Positions 18,740 through 27,616 are shown, numbered from the stretch's first letter. The stretch: DNA of 64,000 bases from Perlucidibaca piscinae DSM 21586 (GCF_000420045.1 NZ_ATUE01000006.1:248001-312000); one strand, 5' to 3'. Translations and numbers: made by a program. The notes: generated from the letters alone by a model not told the origin.

Positions 18740-20106
18740 TGACCCAGTCGCCCGACATCGATGCCACCCGCCAATGGCTGAAGGCCCTGAGCAGCCGTCG
18801 TCAGCAGCTCCAGGAGCCGCTGGCGCCGGTGGTGGAAGGGCGCCTGCGCCGCATCGTCGGCATGATGATCGAGGTCGAGGGCATCACCGCCGCCATGGGC
18901 TCGCGCTGCGCCATCGAGACCGGTGACGGCGGCTGGCTGGAAACCGAGGTGGTGGGCTTTCACGGCGACCGCCTGCAGCTCATGGCCACCGGCGAGATGG
19001 TCGGCATCAAGCCCAATGCCCGTGTCGTGCCGGTCGCCAGCGACCCCAGCGTGCCGGTCGGCGACGGTCTGCTCGGACGCGTCATCGATGCCTCCTCGCG
19101 TCCGCTCGACGGGCTCGGCCCGCTGCAGACCCATGCCCGCCGGCCGCTGCTGGCGCATCCGCTCAACCCGCTGCAGCGCCAGCCCATCCGCGAACCGCTG
19201 GATGTCGGCATCCGTTCGCTGAACGGCCTGCTCTGCGTCGGTCGCGGCCAGCGCATCGGCCTCTTCGCCGGCTCCGGCGTCGGCAAGTCGGTGCTGCTCG
19301 GCATGATGACCAAGCACACCGAAGCCGAGATCGTCGTGGTCGCGTTGATCGGCGAGCGTGGCCGTGAAGTCAAGGAATTCGTCGACCACATTCTCGGCCC
19401 CGACGGCATGGCTCGCGCCGTCGTCGTGGCCACGCCGGCCGACCACTCGCCGCTGATGCGCCTGCGCGCGGCCTGGGTCGCCACCGCCATTGCCGAGCAC
19501 TTCCGCGACGAAGGTCGCCAGGTGCTGCTGCTGATGGATTCGCTGACCCGCTTCGCCCAGGCCCAGCGCGAGATCTCGCTGGCGGTGGGCGAACCGCCGG
19601 CCACCAAGGGCTATCCGCCGACCGTGTTCGCGCGCCTGCCGGCGCTGGTCGAACGGGCCGGCAACGGGCCTGCCGGCGGCGGCTCCATCACCGCGTTCTA
19701 CACCGTGCTCGCCGAGGGTGACGACCAGCAGGACCCCATCGTGGACTCGGCGCGCGCCATCCTCGACGGCCACATCGTGCTGTCGCGTCACCTCGCCGAG
19801 GCCGGGCATTTTCCCGCCATCGACATCGAGCAGTCGGTGAGCCGGGCCATGAACGACATCATCAGCAAGCCCTATCGCCTCGCGGTGCGCCAGTTCCGCC
19901 AGCTCTGGGCGCTGTATCAGCAGAACAAGGACCTGATCGCCATCGGTGCCTACCAGCGCGGTGCCGATCCCCGCGTCGACGAGGCCATTCGCCTGCAGCC
20001 GCTGATGACGGCCTATCTGCAGCAGGACGTCGACGAGGGCGTCACCGTGGACGAGGCGCAGCAGGGCCTGAGCCAGCTGCTCTCGCTGACCAGCCAGCCG
20101 ACCTGA
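18739..20106 (+). CDS. fliI: Flagellum-specific export ATPase FliI
   Basis: A 455-residue F1-beta-like ATPase energising type III export of flagellar parts. Walker A AGSGVGKS is at 177-184, followed by ALIGERGREVKEF and the Walker B region VLLLMDSLTRFAQAQRE; the GEPPATKGYPPTVFARLPAL signature is present. Starts at the last base of the fliH reading frame and is followed by fliJ after 11 bases. Confidence 0.97.
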   Translation: MTQSPDIDATRQWLKALSSRRQQLQEPLAPVVEGRLRRIVGMMIEVEGITAAMGSRCAIETGDGGWLETEVVGFHGDRLQLMATGEMVGIKPNARVVPVASDPSVPVGDGLLGRVIDASSRPLDGLGPLQTHARRPLLAHPLNPLQRQPIREPLDVGIRSLNGLLCVGRGQRIGLFAGSGVGKSVLLGMMTKHTEAEIVVVALIGERGREVKEFVDHILGPDGMARAVVVATPADHSPLMRLRAAWVATAIAEHFRDEGRQVLLLMDSLTRFAQAQREISLAVGEPPATKGYPPTVFARLPALVERAGNGPAGGGSITAFYTVLAEGDDQQDPIVDSARAILDGHIVLSRHLAEAGHFPAIDIEQSVSRAMNDIISKPYRLAVRQFRQLWALYQQNKDLIAIGAYQRGADPRVDEAIRLQPLMTAYLQQDVDEGVTVDEAQQGLSQLLSLTSQPT

Positions 20107-20117
20107 GGTAGCCCGTC

Positions 20118-20615
20118 ATGAAGCCGCGTTCGCAACGCCTGCAACCGGTCGCCGATGTCGCCCAGCGCAACGAGGCGCAGCACATGAAGCTGGTGGCGGC
20201 GGCGCGTCAGCGCCTGGCTGACGGCCAGCACAAGCTGCTGCAACTGACGGAATACCGTGACGAATACCGTCAAGGCCTCGACAGGCAGCGCGGCGGCGTC
20301 ATCAACCTGACGCAGCTGCAGACCGCGCGGCACTTCCTGCAGCGCCTGGATGACGCGATTCGCCAGCAGCAGGCCGAAATCGTCAAGCTGGAACAGAACG
20401 TGCATGTCTGTTTGACACGCTGGCAGGACGCGCGCCGCCAGCAGAAGAGCCTGGATGGCCTGATTGATCGCTACCGCGACGAGGAGCTGCTGCAGCGCGA
20501 GCGCAAGCAGCAGGCCCGCGACGACGACATGGCCGGGCAGCGCTGGCTGCGCCAGCGTCAGCAGCAGGCACAGGATACCCACGCAGCGAGCGACGCTGCA
20601 GGAGCAGGAACATGA
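20118..20615 (+). CDS. fliJ: Flagellar export chaperone FliJ
   Basis: A 165-residue protein that is almost wholly coiled coil (rich in Gln, Arg, Leu, e.g. LQTARHFLQRLDDAIRQQQA). FliJ acts as a stalk-like partner of the FliI ATPase ring. Low sequence conservation is normal for this family; position between fliI and fliK, length and helical content support the call. Ends with a 4-base overlap with fliK. Confidence 0.9.
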   Translation: MKPRSQRLQPVADVAQRNEAQHMKLVAAARQRLADGQHKLLQLTEYRDEYRQGLDRQRGGVINLTQLQTARHFLQRLDDAIRQQQAEIVKLEQNVHVCLTRWQDARRQQKSLDGLIDRYRDEELLQRERKQQARDDDMAGQRWLRQRQQQAQDTHAASDAAGAGT

Positions 20616-22165
20616 TGTCAGGACTGGCGGCCCGCGAGGCCACAAGCGCACTGTCGGGCGTGCTGCCGGCGGCGGCTGTGTCGGCCGATCCGGCGGCGGC
20701 AGGCAAGGGCGGCAACCCGTTCGCGTCCATCCTCTCGGGCATGCTGCCCGGCGAGGCATCGCCGGCCGCGACCGCTGCTGCACCAGCCTCCGCAACCGGC
20801 CTGCCAACCTCGGCGAGAGCGGCCAGCGCGGCAACGGCGACTGCCACCGGCAGCACGGAGGCCACCCTGGCAGATGTCGGCAGCACCGCGTCTGCGACCG
20901 CTTCCGGCGAGCTTGCGACTCCCGTCACGGCTGCTGCCACGGACAGCAGCGCCGCCAGCGGCCTCGATGCCACGGCAGCCGCACTGGCAACGCCGGTGAC
21001 CACGACGCTGGCCGGCATGCTGTCGGCAACCACCGTGGCAGGCAGCGACAGTGCCGTCGAGGCCAGCGCCGAAGGCAGCGACAGCGAGACGGCCGAGGAT
21101 GACCCGCTGACCGCGATGGCAGATGATAGTTCCAGCGCGGCGCTGATGCCCGGTCACGCCGCGCTCACGCCGGCGCTGACCCATGCCGCGCCGCTGCAGC
21201 TTGCCGGTCATCCGGCTGCCGCCGCCCTGGCCCAGGCCGTGGCGCGTGCCGGTGGCCAGGCCGCGTTGCCGGGCGACAGCGGCGAGGCGCCAGGCGACAA
21301 GACGCTGCCCGACGGCCTGCTCAAGGCCTCGCTGCAGCAGGCCGTGCAGGCACAGCAGAACAGTTCGGCGCTGGCCGCGCACGGCGCCGCGGGTGCGCTT
21401 GGCGCAACCGGAAGCGGTCATGCCCAGGCCGCCTCGGTGGCATCGCTGAATGCCGCGCCGGCCTGGCTGTCGGTGCTGCGTGATGCCATGAGCAGCGGCC
21501 AGCCGGTGGCTGCCTCGGCTCTCGACGGCATGGTCGCCGGTGAGACTGGCGGCAGCCCGGGCCTGTCCGGCGAGTTCTCGCTGCGTCTGGCACAGCCCGC
21601 CGTGAGCCGCGAGCTGCCGGTGTTCACGCTGGCGCCCAACGCCCAGCAGGACACCAGCGCCTGGACCGCCGCCTTCAACCAGCGCCTGACGCTGATGGCG
21701 CAGCAGGGCATGCAGCAGGCCAGCCTGACCATGAACCCGGTCGACCTCGGTCCCATCGAGGTCCATCTCAGCATGGCCGATGACGTCGCCCGTGTGCAGT
21801 TCTCGGCCCAGCATGCCGCCACCCAGGACCTGATCGAGTCCGCGCTGCCGCGTCTGGCGCAGGCCTTCGAAGCCCAGGGCATGCGTCTTGAAGACGCCCG
21901 CGTCAGCGCACAGCCGCTGCGTGCCGACACCGGCTTTCTGGCTCAGGCGGGCGGACAGTCGTCCGGGCAGCAGCTGAACCAGGGCCAGAACCAGAGCCAC
22001 GGCGCGTCGGCACAGGCCGGCGGGCAGGGCGGGGATGGTCGTGGCCAGGCGCAGGCCGGACAGACCGGTCAAGCGACCGGTTCGGACAGCTTCCTGAGCG
22101 ACACCTCCAGCACCCCGGCCTCCGCCATCGCCAGCGCTGACGGCGCGGTCGACTACTACGCCTGA
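20612..22165 (+). CDS. fliK: Flagellar hook-length control protein FliK
   Basis: A 517-residue molecular ruler. The long N-terminal part is low-complexity and rich in Ala, Ser, Thr and Gly, as is usual. The conserved C-terminal domain (LTLMAQQGMQQASLTMNPVD, LGPIEVHLSMADDVARVQFS, then LPRLAQAFEAQGMRLEDARV) is diagnostic. It ends in a Gln/Gly-rich tail. Last gene of the cluster, followed by a clear terminator. Confidence 0.94.
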   Translation: MMSGLAAREATSALSGVLPAAAVSADPAAAGKGGNPFASILSGMLPGEASPAATAAAPASATGLPTSARAASAATATATGSTEATLADVGSTASATASGELATPVTAAATDSSAASGLDATAAALATPVTTTLAGMLSATTVAGSDSAVEASAEGSDSETAEDDPLTAMADDSSSAALMPGHAALTPALTHAAPLQLAGHPAAAALAQAVARAGGQAALPGDSGEAPGDKTLPDGLLKASLQQAVQAQQNSSALAAHGAAGALGATGSGHAQAASVASLNAAPAWLSVLRDAMSSGQPVAASALDGMVAGETGGSPGLSGEFSLRLAQPAVSRELPVFTLAPNAQQDTSAWTAAFNQRLTLMAQQGMQQASLTMNPVDLGPIEVHLSMADDVARVQFSAQHAATQDLIESALPRLAQAFEAQGMRLEDARVSAQPLRADTGFLAQAGGQSSGQQLNQGQNQSHGASAQAGGQGGDGRGQAQAGQTGQATGSDSFLSDTSSTPASAIASADGAVDYYA

Positions 22166-22200
22166 GCGGACGGCGCCCGTCTGCACCCAAGTGCCTGCAC

Positions 22201-22230
22201 GGGCCGGTCTCTGACCGGCCCTTGTCTTTT
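22201..22230 (+). terminator. Rho-independent terminator of the flagellar cluster
   Basis: A 9-bp GC-rich stem (GGGCCGGTC, loop TCT, GACCGGCCC) is followed by TTGTCTTTT. It lies 36 bases after the fliK stop and ends the fliE-K transcript. Confidence 0.88.
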
Positions 22231-22287
22231 GCGCGCTGACACCAGACCATCGGGGACCTGTCCCGAGATCGTCCGGAGTCCGTCATC

Positions 22288-23280
22288 GTGTCGTTTCCCG
22301 CCATCCTGCTGAGCCGCCCCGAATCGGGCTTCCACGCCGAACTCACCACGCTGCAGCGCGAGCAGCTGCCCGATGCCGACGTGCACGTCGCCATCAGCCA
22401 TTCCACGCTCAACTACAAGGATGGCCTGGCCATCTGCAACCGCTCGCCGGTGGTGCGCCAGTGGCCCATGGTCGCCGGCATTGACGGCGCCGGTACCGTC
22501 ATCGACAGCCGTGATCCGCGCTGGCAGGCCGGCGACGCCGTCGTGCTCAACGGCTGGGGCGTGGGCGAGACGCACTGGGGCTGCCTGGCCGGCGAGGCCC
22601 GTCTCAAGGGCGACTGGCTGATCCGTCGCCCGGAGGCGCTCAGCGCCCGCGACTGCATGATCATCGGCACCGCCGGCTACACCGCCATGCTCTCGGTGCT
22701 GGCCCTGGCCGACCATGGCGTGGCGCCGTCACATGGCGAGGTATTGGTTACCGGTGCCGGTGGTGGCGTCGGCTCGGTGGCCGTGGCCCTGCTGGCCCGG
22801 CGCGGCTTTACCGTCGTCGCCAGCACCGGCCGCGTCGACGCGCTGGGCGAGAGCCTGACCGCGCTCGGCGCCAGCGAGGTGGTCTCGCGCGAGTCGCTGT
22901 CGCAGCCCGGCAAGCCGCTGCAGAAGGAGCGCTGGGCCGCCGTCGTCGACTGCGTCGGTTCGCACACCCTGGCCAACGCCTGTGCCCAGACCCGCTACGG
23001 CGGCGTGGTCACTGCCTGCGGCCTGGCCCAGGGCATGGACTTCCCGGCCTCGGTGGCACCGTTCATCCTGCGTGGTGTCACCCTGCGCGGCATCGACAGC
23101 GTGATGGCGCCGCGTGCCGCACGCGAGCGCGCCTGGGCCACGCTCGCCACCGAGCTCGACCGCGCCACCCTGGACCGTCTGTGCAGCCGTGACATCGGCC
23201 TCGACCAGGTCATCAGCACCGCCGGCGAGCTCATGGCCGGCAGCGTGCGCGGCCGCGTCGTCGTGCGCGTGACCGGCTGA
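22288..23280 (+). CDS. Zinc-free quinone-oxidoreductase-like MDR protein, AcuI/YhdH family (acrylyl-CoA reductase-like)
   Basis: A 330-residue medium-chain dehydrogenase/reductase with a GTG start preceded by GGAG. The NADPH-binding Rossmann motif is TGAGGGVGSVAVALLARRG (about 153-171). Family hallmarks are HSTLNYKDGLAICNR, GIDGAGTVIDSRDPRW and WGVGETHWGCLAG, which match YhdH/AcuI enzymes that reduce acryloyl-CoA to propionyl-CoA with NADPH. The substrate in this organism is not shown by context, since the neighbours are unrelated. Confidence 0.85.
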   Translation: MSFPAILLSRPESGFHAELTTLQREQLPDADVHVAISHSTLNYKDGLAICNRSPVVRQWPMVAGIDGAGTVIDSRDPRWQAGDAVVLNGWGVGETHWGCLAGEARLKGDWLIRRPEALSARDCMIIGTAGYTAMLSVLALADHGVAPSHGEVLVTGAGGGVGSVAVALLARRGFTVVASTGRVDALGESLTALGASEVVSRESLSQPGKPLQKERWAAVVDCVGSHTLANACAQTRYGGVVTACGLAQGMDFPASVAPFILRGVTLRGIDSVMAPRAARERAWATLATELDRATLDRLCSRDIGLDQVISTAGELMAGSVRGRVVVRVTG

Positions 23281-23291
23281 GTCGGGCCATC

Positions 23292-23735
23292 ATGTCCGCG
23301 TTCAAGGGCAAGTCCGCCTGGAGCGGCTGGCTGCTGCTGTTGCTGCTCATCGTCGGCATCAGCCAGTACCGCGAGTCGCTCAGCAACCCGGCCCCCGACG
23401 ACGACGTCTCGGCGCTGGCCGAGGCCTTCAGCCAGGGCCGCAGCGACGTCTGGCTCAACGGCGTCGGCGAGGTCAGCAAGCTGCTGCCCGATGACAACAC
23501 CGGCAGCCGTCACCAGCGCTTCGTGCTGACCCTGGCGCATGGCCAGACCGTGCTCGTCGCCCACAACATCGACCTCGCACCGCGCATCGACGGCCTGGTC
23601 GTCGGTGATCGCATCCGCTTCCGCGGCGAGTACGAGTGGACGGCGCAGGGCGGGGTGGTGCACTGGACCCATCACGACCCGCGCGGCCGCCACGACGGCG
23701 GCTGGCTGGAGAAGGACGGCAAGCGCTACCGCTGA
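23292..23735 (+). CDS. DUF3465 family protein
   Basis: A 147-residue protein of unknown function. It has an N-terminal hydrophobic anchor or signal (WLLLLLLIVGI) and an OB-fold-like body with the family-typical stretches LLPDDNTGSRHQRFVLTLAH, VLVAHNIDLAPRIDGL and a His/Trp-rich VVHWTHHDPRGRHDGG near the end. Probably exported or membrane-anchored. Starts 11 bases after the reductase gene, so it may be cotranscribed. Confidence 0.75.
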   Translation: MSAFKGKSAWSGWLLLLLLIVGISQYRESLSNPAPDDDVSALAEAFSQGRSDVWLNGVGEVSKLLPDDNTGSRHQRFVLTLAHGQTVLVAHNIDLAPRIDGLVVGDRIRFRGEYEWTAQGGVVHWTHHDPRGRHDGGWLEKDGKRYR

Positions 23736-23825
23736 CCCCGGCAGCCGTGGTAAACAGCGTGCTCGCGCCAGCCGGCGACACCACCATCCGGCAGCCACCG
23801 TCCAGCCATTGCCAGGGAGACCGCC

Positions 23826-24524
23826 ATGCAGGTCCTGATCGTCCACGCCCACCCCGAGCCGCAGTCCTTCACCGCCGCCCTCAAGGATGCCGCCGTGGCT
23901 GACCTGACCGCCGCCGGCCACACGGTGACCGTGTCCGACCTCTACGCCATGCAGTGGAACCCGGTCGCCAGCCCGGCCGACTTCGCCACCCGCGGCAACC
24001 CGGACTACTTCAACTACGCCCTCGAACAGCGCGCCAACACCGAGGCCGGCACCCTGGCCCCCGACATCGCCGCCGAGCTGGCCAAGATCGAGGCCGCTGA
24101 CCTGGTGCTGTTCACCTTTCCGCTGTACTGGTTCTCGGTGCCGGCCATCCTCAAGGGCTGGATAGACCGCGTCTTCGTCTCCGGTCGTGCCTATGGCGGA
24201 CGCCGCATCTACGACCGTGGCGGCTTTGCCGGCAAGAAGGCCTGGCTGGTGCTGACCTGCGGCGGCCGCGAGCACATGCTCAGCGAAGGCAGCATCCACG
24301 GCGACATCACCGCCATCCTCAAGCCGGTGCTGCAGGGCAGCCTGGGCTATGTCGGCATGACCGTGCTGCCCCCGTTCGTGGGCTACCACGTGCCCTACCT
24401 GACGCCCGAAGCACGCGGCGAGATCCTTGCCGACTTCCGGGCGCAGCTGGCGCGCATCGACGAGATTCAGGCGCTGCCGATGCCGGTGATGGCGAATTTC
24501 GATGCGCAGCTGAAGCCGCTCTGA
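23826..24524 (+). CDS. NAD(P)H:quinone oxidoreductase-like flavoprotein (NQO1/KefF family)
   Basis: A 232-residue flavodoxin-fold enzyme. The N-terminus (VLIVHAHPEPQSFTAALKD) is the FMN/FAD phosphate-binding loop of the NQO1/MdaB/KefF family, and LVLFTFPLYWFSVPAILKGW followed by DRVFVSGRAYG is the family active-site region. Likely catalyses two-electron reduction of quinones. AGGGAGA precedes the ATG. Nothing nearby points to a potassium efflux system. Confidence 0.82.
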   Translation: MQVLIVHAHPEPQSFTAALKDAAVADLTAAGHTVTVSDLYAMQWNPVASPADFATRGNPDYFNYALEQRANTEAGTLAPDIAAELAKIEAADLVLFTFPLYWFSVPAILKGWIDRVFVSGRAYGGRRIYDRGGFAGKKAWLVLTCGGREHMLSEGSIHGDITAILKPVLQGSLGYVGMTVLPPFVGYHVPYLTPEARGEILADFRAQLARIDEIQALPMPVMANFDAQLKPL

Positions 24525-24550
24525 TTCAGAGGCTGGCTCCTGGAGCTGGC

Positions 24551-24606
24551 TCCGGGGGTGGGGGATGTTCGTCCCCTGCGGGGATCGAACACCGCCCATC
24601 CCCGGA
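24551..24606. repeat. Large imperfect inverted repeat
   Basis: Outer arms TCCGGGGG (24551-24558) and TCCCCGGA (24599-24606) pair in 7 of 8 positions. Inner arms GTTCGTCCCC and GGGGATCGAAC pair around a TGC loop. Together they form a long cruciform-like structure of about 56 bases after the flavoprotein gene. Confidence 0.6.
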
Positions 24607-24709
24607 GACGGCACATGGCCGACCCACAATGCGGATTCAGCAGCGTGTGACTCGGGCCTTGGTGGTCTGACTTACCGCTACTGCCCGATATGAGGCCGTC
24701 GTGACGGAA

Positions 24710-24747
24710 GTGGGTATTTCGGCCCCGAACGGGGCCCGAAAACCCAC
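24710..24747. repeat. Strong hairpin of about 17 bp
   Basis: GTGGGT, TTTCGG and CCCCG on the left arm pair with CGGGG, CCGAAA and ACCCAC on the right arm, with one bulged base on each side and a two-base AA centre. Such sequences often occur as dispersed intergenic repeats, but I cannot test copy number here. Confidence 0.6.
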
Positions 24748-24867
24748 TCCCGGCACGCCAACCTCTAATACCCGACAAACGGCACGCTCAAAAGACAACC
24801 TGTCACACGCCGCTCAATTCTCTGGCGTACCCTCGGATGGTCATTCAACCGCACAGGAGACCATCTC

Positions 24868-25275
24868 ATGGGGACCAAGCTGGAAGCGATCGAGGGCATC
24901 GGCCCGGCCTATGCCGCCAAGCTGATCCAGGCTGGCGTCAGCACCGCCGAAGACCTGCTGGTAAAGGCGAAGACGGCCAAGGGCCGTGACATGCTGGCAC
25001 AGGCCAGCGGCGTCGCCGAAAAGCTCATCCTGGGGTTTGCCAACAAGGTCGACCTGACGCGGGTCAAGGGCATCGGTGCCGAATACGCCGACCTGCTCGA
25101 AGCTGCCGGCGTCGATACCGTGCCCGAACTGGCTCGCCGCGTGCCGGCCAACCTGGTCGCCAAGCTCGCCGAGGCCAACGAGAAGGTCAAGCGCGTCACC
25201 CGCCTGCCGGCGGAGTCCGAGGTCGCGCGCTGGGTAGAGTTCGCGAAGTCGTTGCCGCGCGTCATCGAGCACTGA
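24868..25275 (+). CDS. DUF4332 helix-hairpin-helix protein
   Basis: A 135-residue protein with two helix-hairpin-helix-like repeats: IEGIGPAYAAKLIQAGVSTA (about 8-27) and VKGIGAEYADLLEAAGVDTV (about 66-85). This repeat pair is typical of DUF4332 proteins, which are thought to bind DNA non-specifically; no enzymatic residue stands out. The gene is flanked by strong hairpins on both sides and has its own AGGAG site, so it is probably monocistronic. Confidence 0.75.
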   Translation: MGTKLEAIEGIGPAYAAKLIQAGVSTAEDLLVKAKTAKGRDMLAQASGVAEKLILGFANKVDLTRVKGIGAEYADLLEAAGVDTVPELARRVPANLVAKLAEANEKVKRVTRLPAESEVARWVEFAKSLPRVIEH

Positions 25276-25285
25276 TCCGTGTGAG

Positions 25286-25347
25286 CCCTGCCTGCCCTGG
25301 GGGTGTCTGATTCCTGGAGGGAACAGACACCCCCAGGGCAGGCAGGG
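25286..25347. terminator. Perfect 24-bp inverted repeat between convergent genes
   Basis: The 24 bases at 25286-25309 are the exact reverse complement of 25324-25347, with a 14-base loop. The repeat lies between the convergent DUF4332-like and AraC-type genes and could end transcription in both directions, although no T tract is present. The perfection of the stem suggests recent origin or selection. Confidence 0.6.
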
Positions 25348-25357
25348 CCGACCACCT

Positions 25358-26428
25358 TCAGAGCTGGTAGCGGCGCCGCCAGCGCGCGGGGCTCATGCCG
25401 GTCTGGCGCGTGAAGGCGCGGGTGAAGGCGCTCTGTTCGGCGTAGCCGAGCAGGTCGGCGATGTCGCAGAGGGTCAGGCGCGGGTCGCGCAGGTATTCCT
25501 CGGCCACGTGCTGGCGCGTGCGCTCCAGCAGCTCGCGAAAATTCAGGCCGGCCTGCTGCAGGCGGCGGTGCAGGGTGCGCTCCGACACGTGCAGGGCCTC
25601 GGCCAGCGCGGGCAGGGTGGCGCGCTGCTGACGCAGGGCCTGGGCCAGCCAGCGCCGCATGGTGCCGATGTCACTGTCGACCACCGGCAGCTGCGCCATG
25701 AGCTGGTCGATCTGGCGCTCCAGCAGACCCAGCAGCTGCGGGTCGGGCTGGCGCAGCGGCAGGTCCAGCACCACCGCTGGAATGCGCACCTCGGTATCCG
25801 TCCCCGAAAACGTCGGTGTCACCCCGAAGAAGGCGGTGTAGGGCGCCACGTCCGCCGGCGCCGGGTTCACGAACTGCACCTGTACCGGCGCCTCCAGCGC
25901 CCCCGTCAGCAGGCGTGCGCACTGCACCAGCGTTGCCACCGCGCACTCGTCCACCAGCGGGCCGGGGCGACCGTGATCCGTGCCCCAGTGCAACACCAGC
26001 CAGTCGGTGTCGCCCTCGTGGCGATGCAGGCGCTGCAGCGGGTTGATGTCGTTGATCAGGCGCTCGTAGCGCTGCAGCCGCTCCATCGCCGCGCCCAGCG
26101 TCAGGCACGACTGCAGCACGTAGCCGAACAGCCCCAGATGATGAATGCGGATGTGGCGGCCGATCATCAGGCCCAGATCCGGGCGCTGCCAGGCCGCTGA
26201 CACCGCCTGCAGCACCTCGCGCCAGGCCGGCATCGGCATCACCACGGCATCGCCCAGCCGTTCCTTCAGCGCCAGCAGCGCCGGATGCTGCGCCACCGTC
26301 TCGCCACGTTCCTGCACCAGCTCCTCCAGCACGCGCACATAGGCCGTGCTGACGTGGCCGTGGCGGGCGGCATCGGGGAGGGGCGCTGCGGCAGCGCGCG
26401 GCGTGGCGGAATCGGTCATGTCAGTCAT
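25358..26428 (-). CDS. AraC family transcriptional regulator
   Basis: A 356-residue regulator; start at ATG 26428 (MTDMTDS) is preferred over upstream in-frame codons that would cross the divergent promoter region. The N-terminal two thirds is the Arabinose_bd-like ligand domain seen in OruR/GbdR-type family members (PAWREVLQAVSAAW, HLGLFGYVLQSCLTL). The C-terminal AraC DNA-binding domain has two helix-turn-helix units (LPALAEALHVSERTLHRRLQ and LCDIADLLGYAEQSAFTRAF) and ends SPARWRRRYQL. Divergent from the sterol-desaturase-like gene, its likely target. Confidence 0.9.
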   Translation of the reverse strand: MTDMTDSATPRAAAAPLPDAARHGHVSTAYVRVLEELVQERGETVAQHPALLALKERLGDAVVMPMPAWREVLQAVSAAWQRPDLGLMIGRHIRIHHLGLFGYVLQSCLTLGAAMERLQRYERLINDINPLQRLHRHEGDTDWLVLHWGTDHGRPGPLVDECAVATLVQCARLLTGALEAPVQVQFVNPAPADVAPYTAFFGVTPTFSGTDTEVRIPAVVLDLPLRQPDPQLLGLLERQIDQLMAQLPVVDSDIGTMRRWLAQALRQQRATLPALAEALHVSERTLHRRLQQAGLNFRELLERTRQHVAEEYLRDPRLTLCDIADLLGYAEQSAFTRAFTRQTGMSPARWRRRYQL

Positions 26429-26516
26429 GGCGAGAAGTGTCAAAAAATTGGCCGTGACCGTCAAGCCATCACTACCCCGACGCGCTATTCTGCTGACATC
26501 ACAGGAGGGTAATGCA

Positions 26517-27452
26517 ATGCAAGCACTCGAAACATGGCTGTACCAGATGGTGCACTGGCTGGAGCAGCTCACCGGTTTTCCGGTCGACACCAAGCAGATC
26601 ATCCTGATCGGCCTCACGCCGCTGTTCCTCGGCGCCTTCTTCGTCGAGTGGCGCGTCATGCTGCGCCGCGGCCAGGACAAGTACTTCAAGGGCCAGCTCA
26701 TGCCCATCCTGACCAACCTCAACCTTGGCGCCGCCTACCAGGCCTTCGAGCTGGTCGTGCACGCGTTCATCTTCATGGCGGCCATGCACTGGGTCTACGG
26801 CCAGCGCTTCTTCGACGTGCCGTTCAACGGCTGGACCATCCTGCCGCTCTTCATCCTGCTCGAGCTCTGCTACTACGTGTTCCACCGCACCAGCCACCGC
26901 GTGCGCTGGTTCTGGTGCGCCCACGTCGTGCACCACAGCGGCGAGCACATGACGCTGAGCACGGCCATGCGCCAGAGCATGCTGTACTCGCTGACCGGCT
27001 ACTGGCTGTTCTTCACCCCGCTCATGCTCATCGGCGTGACCCCGGAGATGACGCTGGCCATGTACGCGGTCAACCTGGCCTACCAGTACTTCGTGCACAC
27101 CGAGTCGGTGCGCAAGCTGCCGGCCTGGTTCGAGTACGTGTTCGTGACCCCGTCGCACCACCGCGTGCACCACGCCCGCAACCCGCAGTACATCGACAAG
27201 AACTACGGCGGCGTGCTGATCATTTTCGACCGCCTGTTCGGCACCTTCGCCGAAGAAGTCGAACCCGTGGAATACGGCATCGTGCGCCAGGTGCACAGCA
27301 ACAACATCATCACGCTGAATTTTCACGAGTTCGTCGACATGGTGAAGGACATGCTCAAGCCCGGCCCGCTGTGGCTGCGCCTCAAGCACTTGTGGGCGCC
27401 GCCCGAGTGGGAGCGTCCCGGCCTCGAGCGTTCGCTTGAACAGAAAGGATGA
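26517..27452 (+). CDS. Sterol desaturase/fatty acid hydroxylase superfamily membrane protein
   Basis: A 311-residue integral membrane di-iron enzyme; ATG 26517 lies 7 bases after AGGAGGG. The three histidine clusters of the superfamily are present: HRTSH near 122, HVVHHS near 137 and HHRVHH near 219. Several hydrophobic helices surround them. The substrate could be a lipid or alkylglycerol-like compound; the sequence does not tell. Divergent AraC regulator 88 bases upstream suggests substrate-induced expression. Confidence 0.85.
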   Translation: MQALETWLYQMVHWLEQLTGFPVDTKQIILIGLTPLFLGAFFVEWRVMLRRGQDKYFKGQLMPILTNLNLGAAYQAFELVVHAFIFMAAMHWVYGQRFFDVPFNGWTILPLFILLELCYYVFHRTSHRVRWFWCAHVVHHSGEHMTLSTAMRQSMLYSLTGYWLFFTPLMLIGVTPEMTLAMYAVNLAYQYFVHTESVRKLPAWFEYVFVTPSHHRVHHARNPQYIDKNYGGVLIIFDRLFGTFAEEVEPVEYGIVRQVHSNNIITLNFHEFVDMVKDMLKPGPLWLRLKHLWAPPEWERPGLERSLEQKG

Positions 27453-27468
27453 CCTGAGGAAATGACAG

Positions 27469-27495
27469 GGCCGCCGCAAGGCGGCCTTGCTGTTT
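27469..27495 (+). terminator. Rho-independent terminator
   Basis: GGCCGCC, loop GCAA, GGCGGCC followed by TTGCTGTTT, 16 bases after the desaturase-like gene stop. Confidence 0.8.
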
Positions 27496-27581
27496 CTGGC
27501 GGCGTACTTGTCGCGAACGGCACAGGCGAAACCGGTGGGCATGGTCCATATCTGTATCGCAAGCATGCAACACGAATGCTA

Positions 27582-27609
27582 TTGCGTATGGACAATATAT
27601 TGCTAGGAT
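27582..27609 (+). promoter_or_regulatory. Possible promoter with AT palindrome, antitoxin operon
   Basis: TTGCGT at 27582-27587 and TAGGAT at 27604-27609 are separated by 16 bases. The spacer contains the perfect 10-bp palindrome CAATATATTG (27593-27602), a plausible operator for autoregulation by the antitoxin. The stretch is AT-rich against the local background. Confidence 0.45.
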
Positions 27610-27616
27610 GCCATAT

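Larger units (their letters stand above)
24525..24867. other. Gene-free stretch with two large hairpins
   Basis: I see no credible coding frame here. The stretch holds two unusually strong inverted repeats, described as separate entries, and ends with the ribosome-binding site AGGAG of the DUF4332-like gene. No T tract follows either hairpin, so they are not simple terminators. Confidence 0.7.

Noticed and set aside
24551..24606. tRNA T-arm-like sequence (GGGGATCGAAC)
   Set aside because: No acceptor stem, anticodon arm or CCA end around it; the stretch is explained by an inverted repeat.
24701..24925. Short plus-strand frame before the DUF4332-like gene
   Set aside because: It runs through a hairpin and out of frame into a supported gene; composition is not protein-like.
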